This document shows positions 25,915 to 35,593 of a stretch of 64,000 nt of DNA, in pieces; position 1 is the stretch's first letter, and each line of letters begins with the position of its first letter. The notes under the pieces are model-generated. The model was given only the letters and a program-made list of their open reading frames with translations, ran no database searches and was not told the DNA's origin. The position numbers and the translations under genes are program-made. Source of the stretch: Deltaproteobacteria bacterium (GTDB lineage Bacteria; Myxococcota_A; Polyangia; Polyangiales; JADJMO01); assembly GCA_025363655.1 (NCBI GenBank), contig JANYDK010000084.1:62001-126000 (forward strand). The letters run 5' to 3'.

Positions 25915-27651
25915 CTACGAGTGCGGCGTGCGTTTGCGCGTGAGGCCGTATTCGCTGAGTCGGCTGACGAGCGTGCGACGCGAGACGCCGAGCAACTTGG
26001 CGGCGGCGGTTTGGTTCCACTCGCATCGCTCGAGGGCAGCGACGATGCGCGCGCGCTCTTTTCCTTCAGGCGTATCGGTGACGATCGGCATCCGGCCGGT
26101 GACCGAGCGGCGATGCGCGAGGGCGCCGTTCGTGCGCTCGGGTTTCGGCGTGAAGAGGGCCGCCGGGAGCCCTGCGCGCATGAACCGCTGCGAGTCCTCG
26201 GGCAGCACCATGTGGTGCATTTTCTCCTGTGGAAGATGCTCGGGGAGGATCACCGGACCGGCGAGGAGCACCGCGCGCTCGACCGCGTTGCGGAGCTCGC
26301 GGACGTTGCCAGGCCAGGCGTAGCCCTCGAGCAGCGTCATCGCTTCCGTCGACACGCTCGGTGGCGGCCGATGGAGCTGCTTCGACACCTGCTCGACGAA
26401 GGATTTCGTCAGCGGCGCGATTTCGTCGACGCGCTCGCGCAACGGGGGAATGACGATGGCGACGCCATTGAGCCTGTAAAATAGGTCTTGGCGGAAGACG
26501 CCGCGGCTGACGTCGCCTTCGAGATCGCGGTTGGTGGCGGCGACGAAGCGGACGTCGATGGCGCGCGCGCGGGTGTTGCCGACGCGGATCACCTCGCGAG
26601 CCTCGATGACGCGGAGGAGCTTGGCCTGCACCGAGAGCGGCATCTCGCCGACCTCGTCGAGGAAGATGGTGCCGCCATTCGCGCTCTCGAGGAGCCCGGC
26701 CTTCGCCTGCACTGCGCCAGTGAAGGCGCCGCGCTCGTGTCCGAAGAGCTCGCTCTCGAGGAGCGGCTCGGGGAGCGCTGCGCAGTTGAGCCGGACGAGC
26801 GGTCTTCGCGCGCGCGGCGAGAGATCGTGGACCATCGTCGCCATCACTTCTTTGCCGACGCCGGTCTCGCCGAGGATCAAGACGGGGATGGTGCCGGCGG
26901 CGAAGCGCTCGACGAGAGGACGAAGTCGGTAGAGCGCGCCGCGATCGGCGAGCACGCCCCCCGTGACTGCCGAGGTGGGCGGGGGCTCCGAGCGAGGACG
27001 TGCACGCGCGCCGGCACAAGCGACGAGCGACTCGGACGTGCGACCGTCCTTCGGATAGCAGGCGACGCCGACGTCGGCGCGAACTCCCGCGGCGGCGAGC
27101 GACTCACGGAGGCCACGCGCGAACGCATCGGCCGGCGTGTTCTGGATTTCGACGAGGAGCACCTCGTACTCGCCGGGCACGTAGCAACCGATGACGTGGG
27201 CGGCGCTGACGTACGCCGAGAGGCTGGCGACGAGGACGTCGGCGTTCGACTCGGGCTCGGCGCGCACACGCAAGACGGCGAACGCACGGCCCGTCTCGCC
27301 GGCGCGCATGCACTCGTCCTCGACGCGTGATTCGAAGTACGCGTGGCTCCACAGATGACGCGGACGCCCCGAGGCCGGCGCCGGTTGGATCACCATGAGC
27401 GAGTTGCCGACGCTGAGGATGTCGCCGGGCGCGATCGGCACCGGGACGTCGGGAGGAATGAGCCGCTCGCCGAGCCGCGTCCCATTGGAGCTGCCGAGAT
27501 CGACGAGCTCGAGCTTGTCACCGAGACGGAGCCGCGCGTGCTCACGCGAGAGCTTCGGATCGTCGATGGTGATGGTGCAGTGATCGGCGCGACCGATGGT
27601 CACGAGGCCGCGCTCGGGCAACGGATGATTGAAGACGCCGTGCTGACTCAT
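25915..27651 (-). CDS. FHA-domain sigma54-dependent activator with a GGDEF-like middle domain
   Basis: A 578-residue cytosolic transcription activator. Residues 1-95 are an FHA phosphothreonine-binding domain ([24 protein letters not shown]). Residues about 105-235 look like a degenerate nucleotidyl-cyclase/GGDEF domain: GEYEVLL (160-166) in place of GGDEF, then [10 protein letters not shown]. Residues about 245-480 are the sigma54-contacting AAA+ domain with Walker A (GETGVGKE, Lys267), GAFTGA (308-313) and Walker B ([11 protein letters not shown]). A Fis-type helix-turn-helix ends the protein ([21 protein letters not shown]). I chose the ATG at 27651 because the FHA domain begins just after it; the frame is open to 27807 but that part covers a palindrome array. 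It is divergent from the di-heme lipoprotein gene, its probable target. Confidence 0.92.
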   Translation of the reverse strand: MSQHGVFNHPLPERGLVTIGRADHCTITIDDPKLSREHARLRLGDKLELVDLGSSNGTRLGERLIPPDVPVPIAPGDILSVGNSLMVIQPAPASGRPRHLWSHAYFESRVEDECMRAGETGRAFAVLRVRAEPESNADVLVASLSAYVSAAHVIGCYVPGEYEVLLVEIQNTPADAFARGLRESLAAAGVRADVGVACYPKDGRTSESLVACAGARARPRSEPPPTSAVTGGVLADRGALYRLRPLVERFAAGTIPVLILGETGVGKEVMATMVHDLSPRARRPLVRLNCAALPEPLLESELFGHERGAFTGAVQAKAGLLESANGGTIFLDEVGEMPLSVQAKLLRVIEAREVIRVGNTRARAIDVRFVAATNRDLEGDVSRGVFRQDLFYRLNGVAIVIPPLRERVDEIAPLTKSFVEQVSKQLHRPPPSVSTEAMTLLEGYAWPGNVRELRNAVERAVLLAGPVILPEHLPQEKMHHMVLPEDSQRFMRAGLPAALFTPKPERTNGALAHRRSVTGRMPIVTDTPEGKERARIVAALERCEWNQTAAAKLLGVSRRTLVSRLSEYGLTRKRTPHS

Positions 27652-27740
27652 GACGAGCAAGCAGAGCGATCTCGTTCTCCGCGCTTCGAGCGCGATACGA
27701 CTTTCAGACTCGTTGTCGTGTGGCAAAGAGACGATTTTTA

Positions 27741-27806
27741 TCGCACGTGGTGCGACGTTGCGCAATTGCGCACGTGCGCAAGGTGATGCCTGCGCAACTG
27801 CGCGCA
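27741..27806. promoter_or_regulatory. Array of palindromic TGCGCA sites, candidate activator binding region
   Basis: In 66 bases lie TCGCAC-GTG-GTGCGA (27741-27755), the perfect palindromes TGCGCAATTGCGCA (27759-27772) and TTGCGCACGTGCGCAA (27766-27781), which overlap, then TGCGCAA (27791-27797) and TGCGCGCA (27799-27806). The array lies in the 336-base gap between the divergent sigma54 activator and the di-heme lipoprotein gene, about 75-155 bases upstream of a sigma54-type promoter. That is the usual place for an upstream activating sequence. The assignment is inference. Confidence 0.6.
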
Positions 27807-27880
27807 TGAGTCCTCAACTACATCGTTGCGATTCCGGAAAAGCCCGCGCACTTGGCGATCGACGATGTCGATGTCACTTC

Positions 27881-27896
27881 GGCATGTCGGTTGCGG
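27881..27896 (+). promoter_or_regulatory. Candidate sigma54 (-24/-12) promoter
   Basis: CGGCATGTCGGTTGCG has the invariant GG (27882-27883) and GC (27894-27895) separated by exactly ten bases, plus the favoured GGCA and TTGC cores. The consensus TGGCAC has two mismatches here. It would start transcription near 27907, leaving a leader of about 80 bases before the di-heme lipoprotein gene. Confidence 0.5.
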
Positions 27897-27987
27897 ATGG
27901 GACGAGCATCGGTGCGCGGCGAGCGAGCGAGCTTGTCGCCACGCAACCTCCACCCAACCTCCCGCACAAGAAGGGCACGGTGCACCC

Positions 27988-30930
27988 ATGTGGTCCACGA
28001 GCCGTTTGCATTGGCGTTCTCAGTGGCGCTTCCTGGTTCCGGTCCTCGGCCTCTCCGCAGCTTGCGGAAGCCTCGGCGACGATTCGAAGTCGGTCGCTCC
28101 TCTCACCCAGAAGTCCACCGCCGCGCTCGCCAAGGGAGGCGTGCCCGAAGCCAATTTCACCGCGTTCGAGTCCGGGCAAGTGCGACCGCTGGCGCTCTCG
28201 CCGAACGGGAAACTGCTCTTCGCGGTCAACACGCCGGACAATCGGCTCGAGATCTTTCGCGTCCAGCATCATGGGCTCAGGGCCATTGCATCCATCCCCG
28301 TGGGGTTAGAGCCGGTCGCTGTCGCCGCGCGCTCCGATCGCGAGGTTTGGGTCGTCAACCACCTCAGCGACAGCATCAGCATCGTCAAGCTCGACGGTGA
28401 TTGCGACGACGACGACGGAGACATCTCGGCGCGCGTGGTCCGCACGCTCCTCGTCGGCGACGAACCGCGCGACCTCGTCTTCGCCGGGCCGGGCAAGCAG
28501 CGCGCGTTCATCACCACCGCGCATCGCGGCCAGAACGTCGGCTTCGATCCGCAGTTCACCACGCCAGGCATCGGACGCGCCGACGTCTGGGTGTTCGACG
28601 CGGCCGCGCTCGGGACCTCGCTCGGAGGGACGCCGCTCACCATCGTCAACCTCTTCACCGACACGCCGCGCGCGCTCGCTGTCTCGCCCGATGGCAACAC
28701 GGTCTACGCCGCGGGCTTCCAGACCGGCAACAAGACGACCGTGCTCAACGAGCGCATCGTCACCAACAACGGCTTCCTCCCCGCGCCGCACGCCGATCAC
28801 GACGGCAACGCGGCGCCGCTCGGTGCGCTCATCGTCAAGAACGACGGAACGCACTGGACCGACGAGCTCGGCCGCGTGTTCGACTCGAAGGTGAACTTCA
28901 ACCTCCCCGACAAGGACGTCTTCGCCATCGACGCCGCCGCGGCGATCCCCGCGCAGAAGGCCGATCACGGCTTCTTCGCCGGCGTCGGGACGGTGCTCTT
29001 CAACATGGCCGTCAACCCGGTCAGCGGGAAGGTCTACGTCTCCAACACCGAGGCGCGCAACGAGCATCGCTTCGAGGGACACAACACCTCGGGCGGCACC
29101 GGCTCGGTGCGAGGCCACATCGCCGAGAGCCGCATCACCGTGCTCGATGGCGCGAGCGTGACGCCTCGTCACCTCAACAAGCACATCGACTACACCGTCG
29201 ATGGCAACGCCGCCGAGGCCGAGAAGAGCCTCGCCTTCCCCACTGGCATGGCGGTGACCAAGGACGGCGGCACGCTCTACGTCGCCGCGCTCGGTTCGAG
29301 CAAGGTCGGCGTCTTCGGGACCAAGGCGCTCGAAGACGACACCTTCGTGCCTTCGACGGCGAAGCAAATCGAGCTCACGGGCGGCGGGCCGACAGGAATG
29401 GTCCTCGCCGACGGCGATCGCACGATGTTCGTGCTCACGCGCTTCGACAACTCGATCTCGGTCGTCGATCTCAAGCACCAGCGCGAGATCTCGCACGTCG
29501 CGATGTACAACCCGGAGCCGACGAGCATCACCAAGGGACGCAAGTTTCTCTACGACGCGAAGAAGACCTCGAGCCACGGCGACTCCGCGTGCGCGAGCTG
29601 TCACGTCTTCGGCGACTTCGACAGCTTGGCGTGGGATCTCGGTGATCCCGACGGCAGCAAGAAGCTCATTCCTGGTCCGTTCACCTTCCCGCTCGCCGCC
29701 CTCGGCCTCACGCCGGCCACGATTTTCCAGTCGTCGATGAAGGGGCCGATGACGACGCAGAGTCTTCGCGGCATGGCCAACCACGGCGCGATGCACTGGC
29801 GTGGCGACCGCAACGGCGGCCTCGCGGCGGACGGTAGCGTCTTGCCGAGTGCCCAACCCGACACCGGCAGCTTCGACGAACAGGCGGCCTTCCGCGCGTT
29901 CAACGTCGCCTTCCCCGGCCTCCTCGGCAACGGCGCGCAGCTCTCGGCGGAGGACATGCAGTCGTTCACCGACTTCATCCTCCAGGTCACCTATCCGCCG
30001 AACCCGGTGCGCAATCTCGACAACTCACTGACCGCGCAACAGCAGGCAGGGCGCGATTTCTACTTCAACCACGTGGTCGACGCCGCGGGCACGAGCCACG
30101 AGCTCCCGGACGACACGTTCCACAACTGCAACGGTTGCCACACGCTCGATTCTGCAGGAAATAAGGCATTTGGCGTCGCCAAGCCGGGATTTTTCGGCAG
30201 CAGCGGCTTGTACTCCTTCGAGGCCGAGCCGCAGTTCATGAAGGTGCCGCACCTGCGCAATGCCTACCAGAAGGTCGGTATGTTCGGGATGACCAACACC
30301 TTCGGCTTGCCGATCGACGCGCCGCCTCCGACGCCCGCGCTCGCCGCGTTCCTCCCGCCGCCGTTCAACGACCTCTCCTTCCAGGGAGATCAAATCCGCG
30401 GCTTCGGCTTCCTCCACGACGGCAGCATCGACACGATGTACCGCTTCTTCGGCGCCAACGTCTTCACCCAACGGCCGGCGACCGATCCGCTCCCCAACCC
30501 GTTCGGCATCCCGCGTGACGCCGGCGGGCTCGCGCTCCGTCGATCGATCGAGGCGTTCGTGCTCGCCTTCGACACCAACCTCGCGCCGATCGTCGGTCAG
30601 CAAGTGACGCTCAGCGCCGACAATGCGAGCGTTGCCGGTCCTCGCATCGATCTCTTCGAGGCACGTGCTGCCGCCGGCGAGTGCGACCTCGTCGTGAAAT
30701 CGGCCGACGGGCATGGGTATTTCTACTCGCCGACGACGGCGACCTTCACGCCCGATCGGAAGAAGGGCGTGGCGCCGAGTGACGTCGCGCTTCGTGCCCT
30801 CGCTTCCGGCAAGCATGCTCGCGAGCTGACGTTCACCTGCGTTCCGCTCGGCTCGGGTCAACGCATCGGCATCGATCGCGACCTGAACGGCACGCTCGAT
30901 GGTGACGAGAAAGACCACTGCGACGACTGA
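27988..30930 (+). CDS. Di-heme cytochrome c / beta-propeller lipoprotein
   Basis: A 980-residue exported lipoprotein with lipobox LSAAC (Cys26). Residues about 50-520 are a YVTN/lactonase-type beta-propeller (PLALSPNGKLLFAVN, PRALAVSPDGNTVYAAG, PTGMAVTKDGGTLYVAA). The second half carries two heme c sites, CASCH (Cys535-His539) and CNGCH (Cys714-His718), in a context like MauG/di-heme peroxidase proteins. An EF-hand-like DRDLNGTLDGDE lies at the C-terminus. It probably acts in periplasmic or surface redox chemistry; the electron partner is unknown. The ATG at 27988 gives the signal peptide directly. Likely controlled by the divergent FHA-sigma54 activator. A strong hairpin follows the stop. 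Confidence 0.9.
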   Translation: MWSTSRLHWRSQWRFLVPVLGLSAACGSLGDDSKSVAPLTQKSTAALAKGGVPEANFTAFESGQVRPLALSPNGKLLFAVNTPDNRLEIFRVQHHGLRAIASIPVGLEPVAVAARSDREVWVVNHLSDSISIVKLDGDCDDDDGDISARVVRTLLVGDEPRDLVFAGPGKQRAFITTAHRGQNVGFDPQFTTPGIGRADVWVFDAAALGTSLGGTPLTIVNLFTDTPRALAVSPDGNTVYAAGFQTGNKTTVLNERIVTNNGFLPAPHADHDGNAAPLGALIVKNDGTHWTDELGRVFDSKVNFNLPDKDVFAIDAAAAIPAQKADHGFFAGVGTVLFNMAVNPVSGKVYVSNTEARNEHRFEGHNTSGGTGSVRGHIAESRITVLDGASVTPRHLNKHIDYTVDGNAAEAEKSLAFPTGMAVTKDGGTLYVAALGSSKVGVFGTKALEDDTFVPSTAKQIELTGGGPTGMVLADGDRTMFVLTRFDNSISVVDLKHQREISHVAMYNPEPTSITKGRKFLYDAKKTSSHGDSACASCHVFGDFDSLAWDLGDPDGSKKLIPGPFTFPLAALGLTPATIFQSSMKGPMTTQSLRGMANHGAMHWRGDRNGGLAADGSVLPSAQPDTGSFDEQAAFRAFNVAFPGLLGNGAQLSAEDMQSFTDFILQVTYPPNPVRNLDNSLTAQQQAGRDFYFNHVVDAAGTSHELPDDTFHNCNGCHTLDSAGNKAFGVAKPGFFGSSGLYSFEAEPQFMKVPHLRNAYQKVGMFGMTNTFGLPIDAPPPTPALAAFLPPPFNDLSFQGDQIRGFGFLHDGSIDTMYRFFGANVFTQRPATDPLPNPFGIPRDAGGLALRRSIEAFVLAFDTNLAPIVGQQVTLSADNASVAGPRIDLFEARAAAGECDLVVKSADGHGYFYSPTTATFTPDRKKGVAPSDVALRALASGKHARELTFTCVPLGSGQRIGIDRDLNGTLDGDEKDHCDD

Positions 30931-30958
30931 GACGAACGGAGAGTCATGGGCTTTCGGG

Positions 30959-30990
30959 CGACGGAGATGCTTTTCGAAGCGTCTCCGTCG
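30959..30990. terminator. Strong hairpin between convergent genes
   Basis: A 14-bp stem (30959-30972 with 30977-30990, one G-T pair) closed by the stable tetraloop TTCG. It lies in the 63-base gap between the stops of the di-heme lipoprotein gene (+) and mocA (-), so it could end transcription from both sides. No clear T-run follows on the + strand. Confidence 0.75.
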
Positions 30991-30993
30991 CGT

Positions 30994-31638
30994 TCATTTC
31001 AGGTCACGAAACGCGCGAAAACGCGGCGGCGCGCCGGTCACGCGCAACACGTCGGCGATCTCGTCGAGCTCGTCGGTGACTGCAGGGTCGCCGCAATCGG
31101 GGAGCGTGACGAGGCCGTCGCCGAGTGCCTGCAGCACCGTCCGCAACGGCGGTGGCGACGAGCCAGCGCGCAAATAGGCCTTTTTCAGCACCGAGGTTCG
31201 CATCGCGACGGGATGTCCTCGGGAAAATCGGGTCGCGGAAATCGGTCGATCGCGGGGAGTGAACCGGAGCGGTGCGAGGAGGGTGTCGATCGTCGTGCTG
31301 CGGACAGGACGCGCATCGACGGGCCCGACGACGACGTGTGCGTGCGAGTCACGGCAGACTCCAGCTTGCATCGCCGCGCGGAGCGAGCCGGCAGGTCCGT
31401 CTTCATCTGGCTCTTCGCTGACGACGAACGAGACGTTGGCGAGCTCGGCGACGAGCGGAGCGAGCGCATCGACGATGTGCTTGCGCGTGACGAGCACCGC
31501 GCGCGCACAGTCGGCGGCGCGGGCGCGCAGATGCAGTACCGCGAGGGGAACGTCGTCGACGAGGAGCAGCGCCTTCGGACCGCCGACCCGCGTGCCACGC
31601 CCGGCGGCGAGGACGAGCGCGAGCGCGTCGATCGTCAA
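30994..31638 (-). CDS. mocA: MocA/MobA-like molybdopterin nucleotidyltransferase
   Basis: A 214-residue protein of the NTP-transferase family. The N-terminal motif LVLAAGRGTRVGGPKALLLV is the nucleotide-binding loop of MocA/MobA-type enzymes, which attach CMP or GMP to the molybdenum cofactor; GPVDARPV holds the acidic metal-binding region. MocA (CTP-using) is preferred because xdhC, another molybdenum-hydroxylase helper, is directly upstream. The start is a TTG at 31636-31638 that overlaps the xdhC stop (TTGA); I see no ATG or GTG close to the conserved N-terminus. This overlap means strict translational coupling. Confidence 0.85.
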   Translation of the reverse strand: MTIDALALVLAAGRGTRVGGPKALLLVDDVPLAVLHLRARAADCARAVLVTRKHIVDALAPLVAELANVSFVVSEEPDEDGPAGSLRAAMQAGVCRDSHAHVVVGPVDARPVRSTTIDTLLAPLRFTPRDRPISATRFSRGHPVAMRTSVLKKAYLRAGSSPPPLRTVLQALGDGLVTLPDCGDPAVTDELDEIADVLRVTGAPPRFRAFRDLK

Positions 31639-32510
31639 CGCTTTCCCCGCCGCAAGGCGACGAGCTCGGCGGCGATGGAGACGGCGATTTCGTCGGGCGT
31701 GCGCGCGCCGATGTCGAGGCCGATCGGCATCCGCACCCGCGCGACGTCTTCGGCGGAGAAGCCCTTGGCCTCCAGCCGTGCGCGTGTTCGGGCTGCTTTT
31801 GCCCGTGAACCGACGCCGCCGACGAACGCGAACTTCTCGCGCAGCGCCCACTCGACGACGCGTTGATCGAGCTGGTGATCGTGGGTCATCGTCAAGACCA
31901 GCCCACGGCGCGGCAGCTTCTTGCCGACGAAGGCGAAATCGCCGGCGATGCGACGCACGCGCTCGTGCCGGCCGGCGTCGCGTTCGGCGAGCTCGTCGCG
32001 TTCGTCGACCAAGGTCACCGCGAACCCGCATCGCGCAAGGAGCGGCGCCACCGCGGTGCCGATGTGTCCCGCGCCGACGAGGAAGGCAGGCATCGCCGCC
32101 GCGATCTCTTCCACGAGCACGTCCACGCCTCCGCCACAGCACATGCCGAGCTCGGGGCCGAGCTTGTAGCTCTCGATCGTCGCCGTCGCGGGCAGGTCGC
32201 TCGCCTGCTGCAGACGCGCGCGCATCGCCAAGAGCACCGAGCGCTCGATGGCGCCGCCGCCGACGGTGCCGAGGCAGTGTCCCGTCTCGTCGAGGAGCAG
32301 CTTCTGCCCCGGTGTCGACGGCGCCGAACCACGCCGCTCGAGCACCGTCGCGAGCACGACGCGAGCTCCCTGCGCTGCGGCCTCTGCCGCCGCGCGCAAG
32401 ACCTCGGTCGCGTCTCCATTGCGCGGCGACGGCAGCACCTCGTCGTGCGTGCTCGACGCGCTCGGAGCACTCGGCTCGCTCGATTTCGGCGACGGACTCT
32501 CCACGCGCAT
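31635..32510 (-). CDS. xdhC: XdhC/CoxI-family molybdenum hydroxylase maturation factor
   Basis: A 291-residue cytosolic protein. Proteins of this family bind the sulfurated molybdenum cofactor and insert it into xanthine dehydrogenase or CO dehydrogenase-like enzymes. The XdhC N-domain shows RRGSAPSTPGQKLLLDE, GTVGGGAIE and MCCGGGVDV; the C-terminal Rossmann domain shows VGAGHIGTAVAPLL and LTMTHDHQLD. A Ser/Pro-rich N-terminal extension of about 35 residues precedes the domain, so the true start could be further in. Its stop overlaps the mocA start. No hydroxylase structural gene is in the window. Confidence 0.93.
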   Translation of the reverse strand: MRVESPSPKSSEPSAPSASSTHDEVLPSPRNGDATEVLRAAAEAAAQGARVVLATVLERRGSAPSTPGQKLLLDETGHCLGTVGGGAIERSVLLAMRARLQQASDLPATATIESYKLGPELGMCCGGGVDVLVEEIAAAMPAFLVGAGHIGTAVAPLLARCGFAVTLVDERDELAERDAGRHERVRRIAGDFAFVGKKLPRRGLVLTMTHDHQLDQRVVEWALREKFAFVGGVGSRAKAARTRARLEAKGFSAEDVARVRMPIGLDIGARTPDEIAVSIAAELVALRRGKR

Positions 32511-32602
32511 CGCTTGAAACTAGGCGCAGGGTCCGCTCCCGACAAGGAGAGCACCATCGCGGGTATTCTTCGGCCAATTGGGCTAGGCTGCCCGGGGGCG
32601 CG

Positions 32603-32940
32603 ATGGACGAGTCGTCGGAACGCAAGGCGCACGTCTGCATCGATTGCAAGGCGCGCTCGCCCGAAACCGACACCAACTACACGCTCATCAGCTCGCGGTA
32701 CGGCTGGCGCCTCTCGCGCCACGTGGCGAGCGACGGGACTTTCGTCGTCGAGTGGCGTTGTCCGCGTTGTTGGGAGAGGCACAAGCGGCAGAAGACGACG
32801 GTGACGTTGCGAGATCCGAAGGCGCTCGCCGGGACGGTCACCGGGCCGCAGCCCATCGTCGCCACGCCACGTCCAGGGCCGACGAATCGGCGCTCGTCCG
32901 TTCCCCCGCCACCGGACGGCCAAAGTCGCAAGCCGAAGAC

Positions 32941-32944
<4 letters not shown>
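32603..32944 (+). CDS. Small zinc-ribbon-like protein
   Basis: A 113-residue protein with two CxxC pairs, CIDC near residue 12 and CPRC near residue 53, separated by about 40 residues; this spacing fits a zinc-binding ribbon. The C-terminal third is basic and proline-rich without structure. I recognise no family. Its stop overlaps the GTG start of the hybrid histidine kinase by four bases (GTGA), which ties the two in translation; it could be a regulator of or adaptor for the kinase, but that is conjecture. Confidence 0.8.
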
Positions 32945-34374
<1,430 letters not shown>

Positions 34375-34517
34375 GACGCGAGGGCGCGCGCGGGGAGGTG
34401 GGTCCCCGGCGTGGGGAGAAGAGCCCCCGCGTCCGCCCGAAGACGCTCCTTTCGGCCTATTCTCCAGCCTGATTCGACGCCGGCGAGTTGGCGTGAAGCT
34501 GGCTACACTCGAGGGAG

Positions 34518-35396
34518 ATGCCCAACCGCACCAAGGTCGCCGTCGTCGTCCCGCGCTCGGTCTTCGGGGCACTCGCGATGGGAGCGCTCGTCGCATGTAG
34601 CTCTTCGAGCGGCGACGACACACCTGGCGCGGATGTCGGCATCGTCCTCCACGACACCGCGTCGTCGGACGACACGGCCACCTCCGTCGATGGTGCCGAC
34701 GCGAAGGGGAGCGACACGGCGAGCGCGACCGACACGACGCCGGCGACCGACACCGCTTCGCCGAAAGACACTTCGCCTCCGACCGACACCGGGCCTTCGG
34801 GCGCGCCGACGGCCGATCAGCTCCTCGCGCTCGTCGCCACCTGCGACGTCGCATCGAAGGCCAAATACAAGACCGACGACGAGGCCGCGCTCCCGTCGAA
34901 CATCGACATCTGCAAGCTCCCCGGCGCCTTCTTCTGGAAGGCCGACATGGACATCGACTGCGACGGCAAGACGTCGACCGCATGCAACGCGTCGACCGAT
35001 CCTGCGTTCCAGAACGAGACCAGCACCACCGACTCCAAGGGCGGCTGGCTCGACGCTGCCTCGCTCCCGTACGTCGTCGTGCCCCTCCCGAGCACCCGCT
35101 TCGACTACGGCGCGAGTGGCATCCAGCTCGGCGCGGTCGTCGCCGTCATCTACGGCGGCAAGGTGAGCTACGGCGTCTTCGGCGACGAGGGCCCGTCGAA
35201 CATCATCGGCGAAGCCTCGTACGCGATGGCGAAGAGCCTCGGCATCGATCCCAACCCGGCCACCGGGGGCACCGACTCGGGCGTCACGTACATCGTCTTC
35301 ACCGGAAAAAGCGCGGTCGTCGCCCCGATCGAAGATCACTCGGTGGCGGTCACGCTCGGCCAATCGCTCGCCGCCAAGCTCGTCGCCGGAAAGTGA
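34518..35396 (+). CDS. Lipoprotein of unknown function with Asp/Thr-rich linker
   Basis: A 292-residue lipoprotein. A good ribosome site (GAGGGAG) touches the ATG. The signal peptide ends in LVAC (Cys27, then Ser). A strongly repetitive linker of Asp-Thr-Ala pairs (TDTTPATDTASPKDT) spans about 30-95. The C-terminal 195 residues look like a glycosidase-related or chitosanase-like fold: two Cys pairs, DMDIDCDGK, PYVVVPLPS, GAVVAVIYGGKVSYGVFGDEGP and IGEASYAMA. That stretch is reminiscent of fungal GH75 chitosanases (catalytic Asp in DMDIDCDG, Glu in GEAS), which I suggest only tentatively. Located 143 bases after the hybrid kinase. Confidence 0.82.
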   Translation: MPNRTKVAVVVPRSVFGALAMGALVACSSSSGDDTPGADVGIVLHDTASSDDTATSVDGADAKGSDTASATDTTPATDTASPKDTSPPTDTGPSGAPTADQLLALVATCDVASKAKYKTDDEAALPSNIDICKLPGAFFWKADMDIDCDGKTSTACNASTDPAFQNETSTTDSKGGWLDAASLPYVVVPLPSTRFDYGASGIQLGAVVAVIYGGKVSYGVFGDEGPSNIIGEASYAMAKSLGIDPNPATGGTDSGVTYIVFTGKSAVVAPIEDHSVAVTLGQSLAAKLVAGK

Positions 35397-35495
35397 GTCA
35401 GGTGGCGGCGCAGCCTCGCGCATCGAGAAAATGATCGAGAAACCTGCGCAAAAATAGCGCGCCGTTCTTGCGCCGTTCACGAAAATGTAACAAGA

Positions 35496-35533
35496 TTGCC
35501 ACGTTGGCAAACCCACTGCGGCCTTCCGAGGCC
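35496..35533. promoter_or_regulatory. Two dyads upstream of a membrane protein gene
   Basis: TTGCCA-CGT-TGGCAA (35496-35510) is a perfect inverted repeat, followed by GGCCT-TCCG-AGGCC (35520-35533). Both lie in the stretch upstream of the chosen start of the membrane protein. They could be an operator and an attenuator-like hairpin, or simply sequence inside a longer reading frame that would begin at a TTG codon. Confidence 0.3.
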
Positions 35534-35593
35534 GGCCTAAGCACGCATGAGCCGCAGGGCGGTGGCAAGCGTCCGCGGCCGCACATTCGCGCG

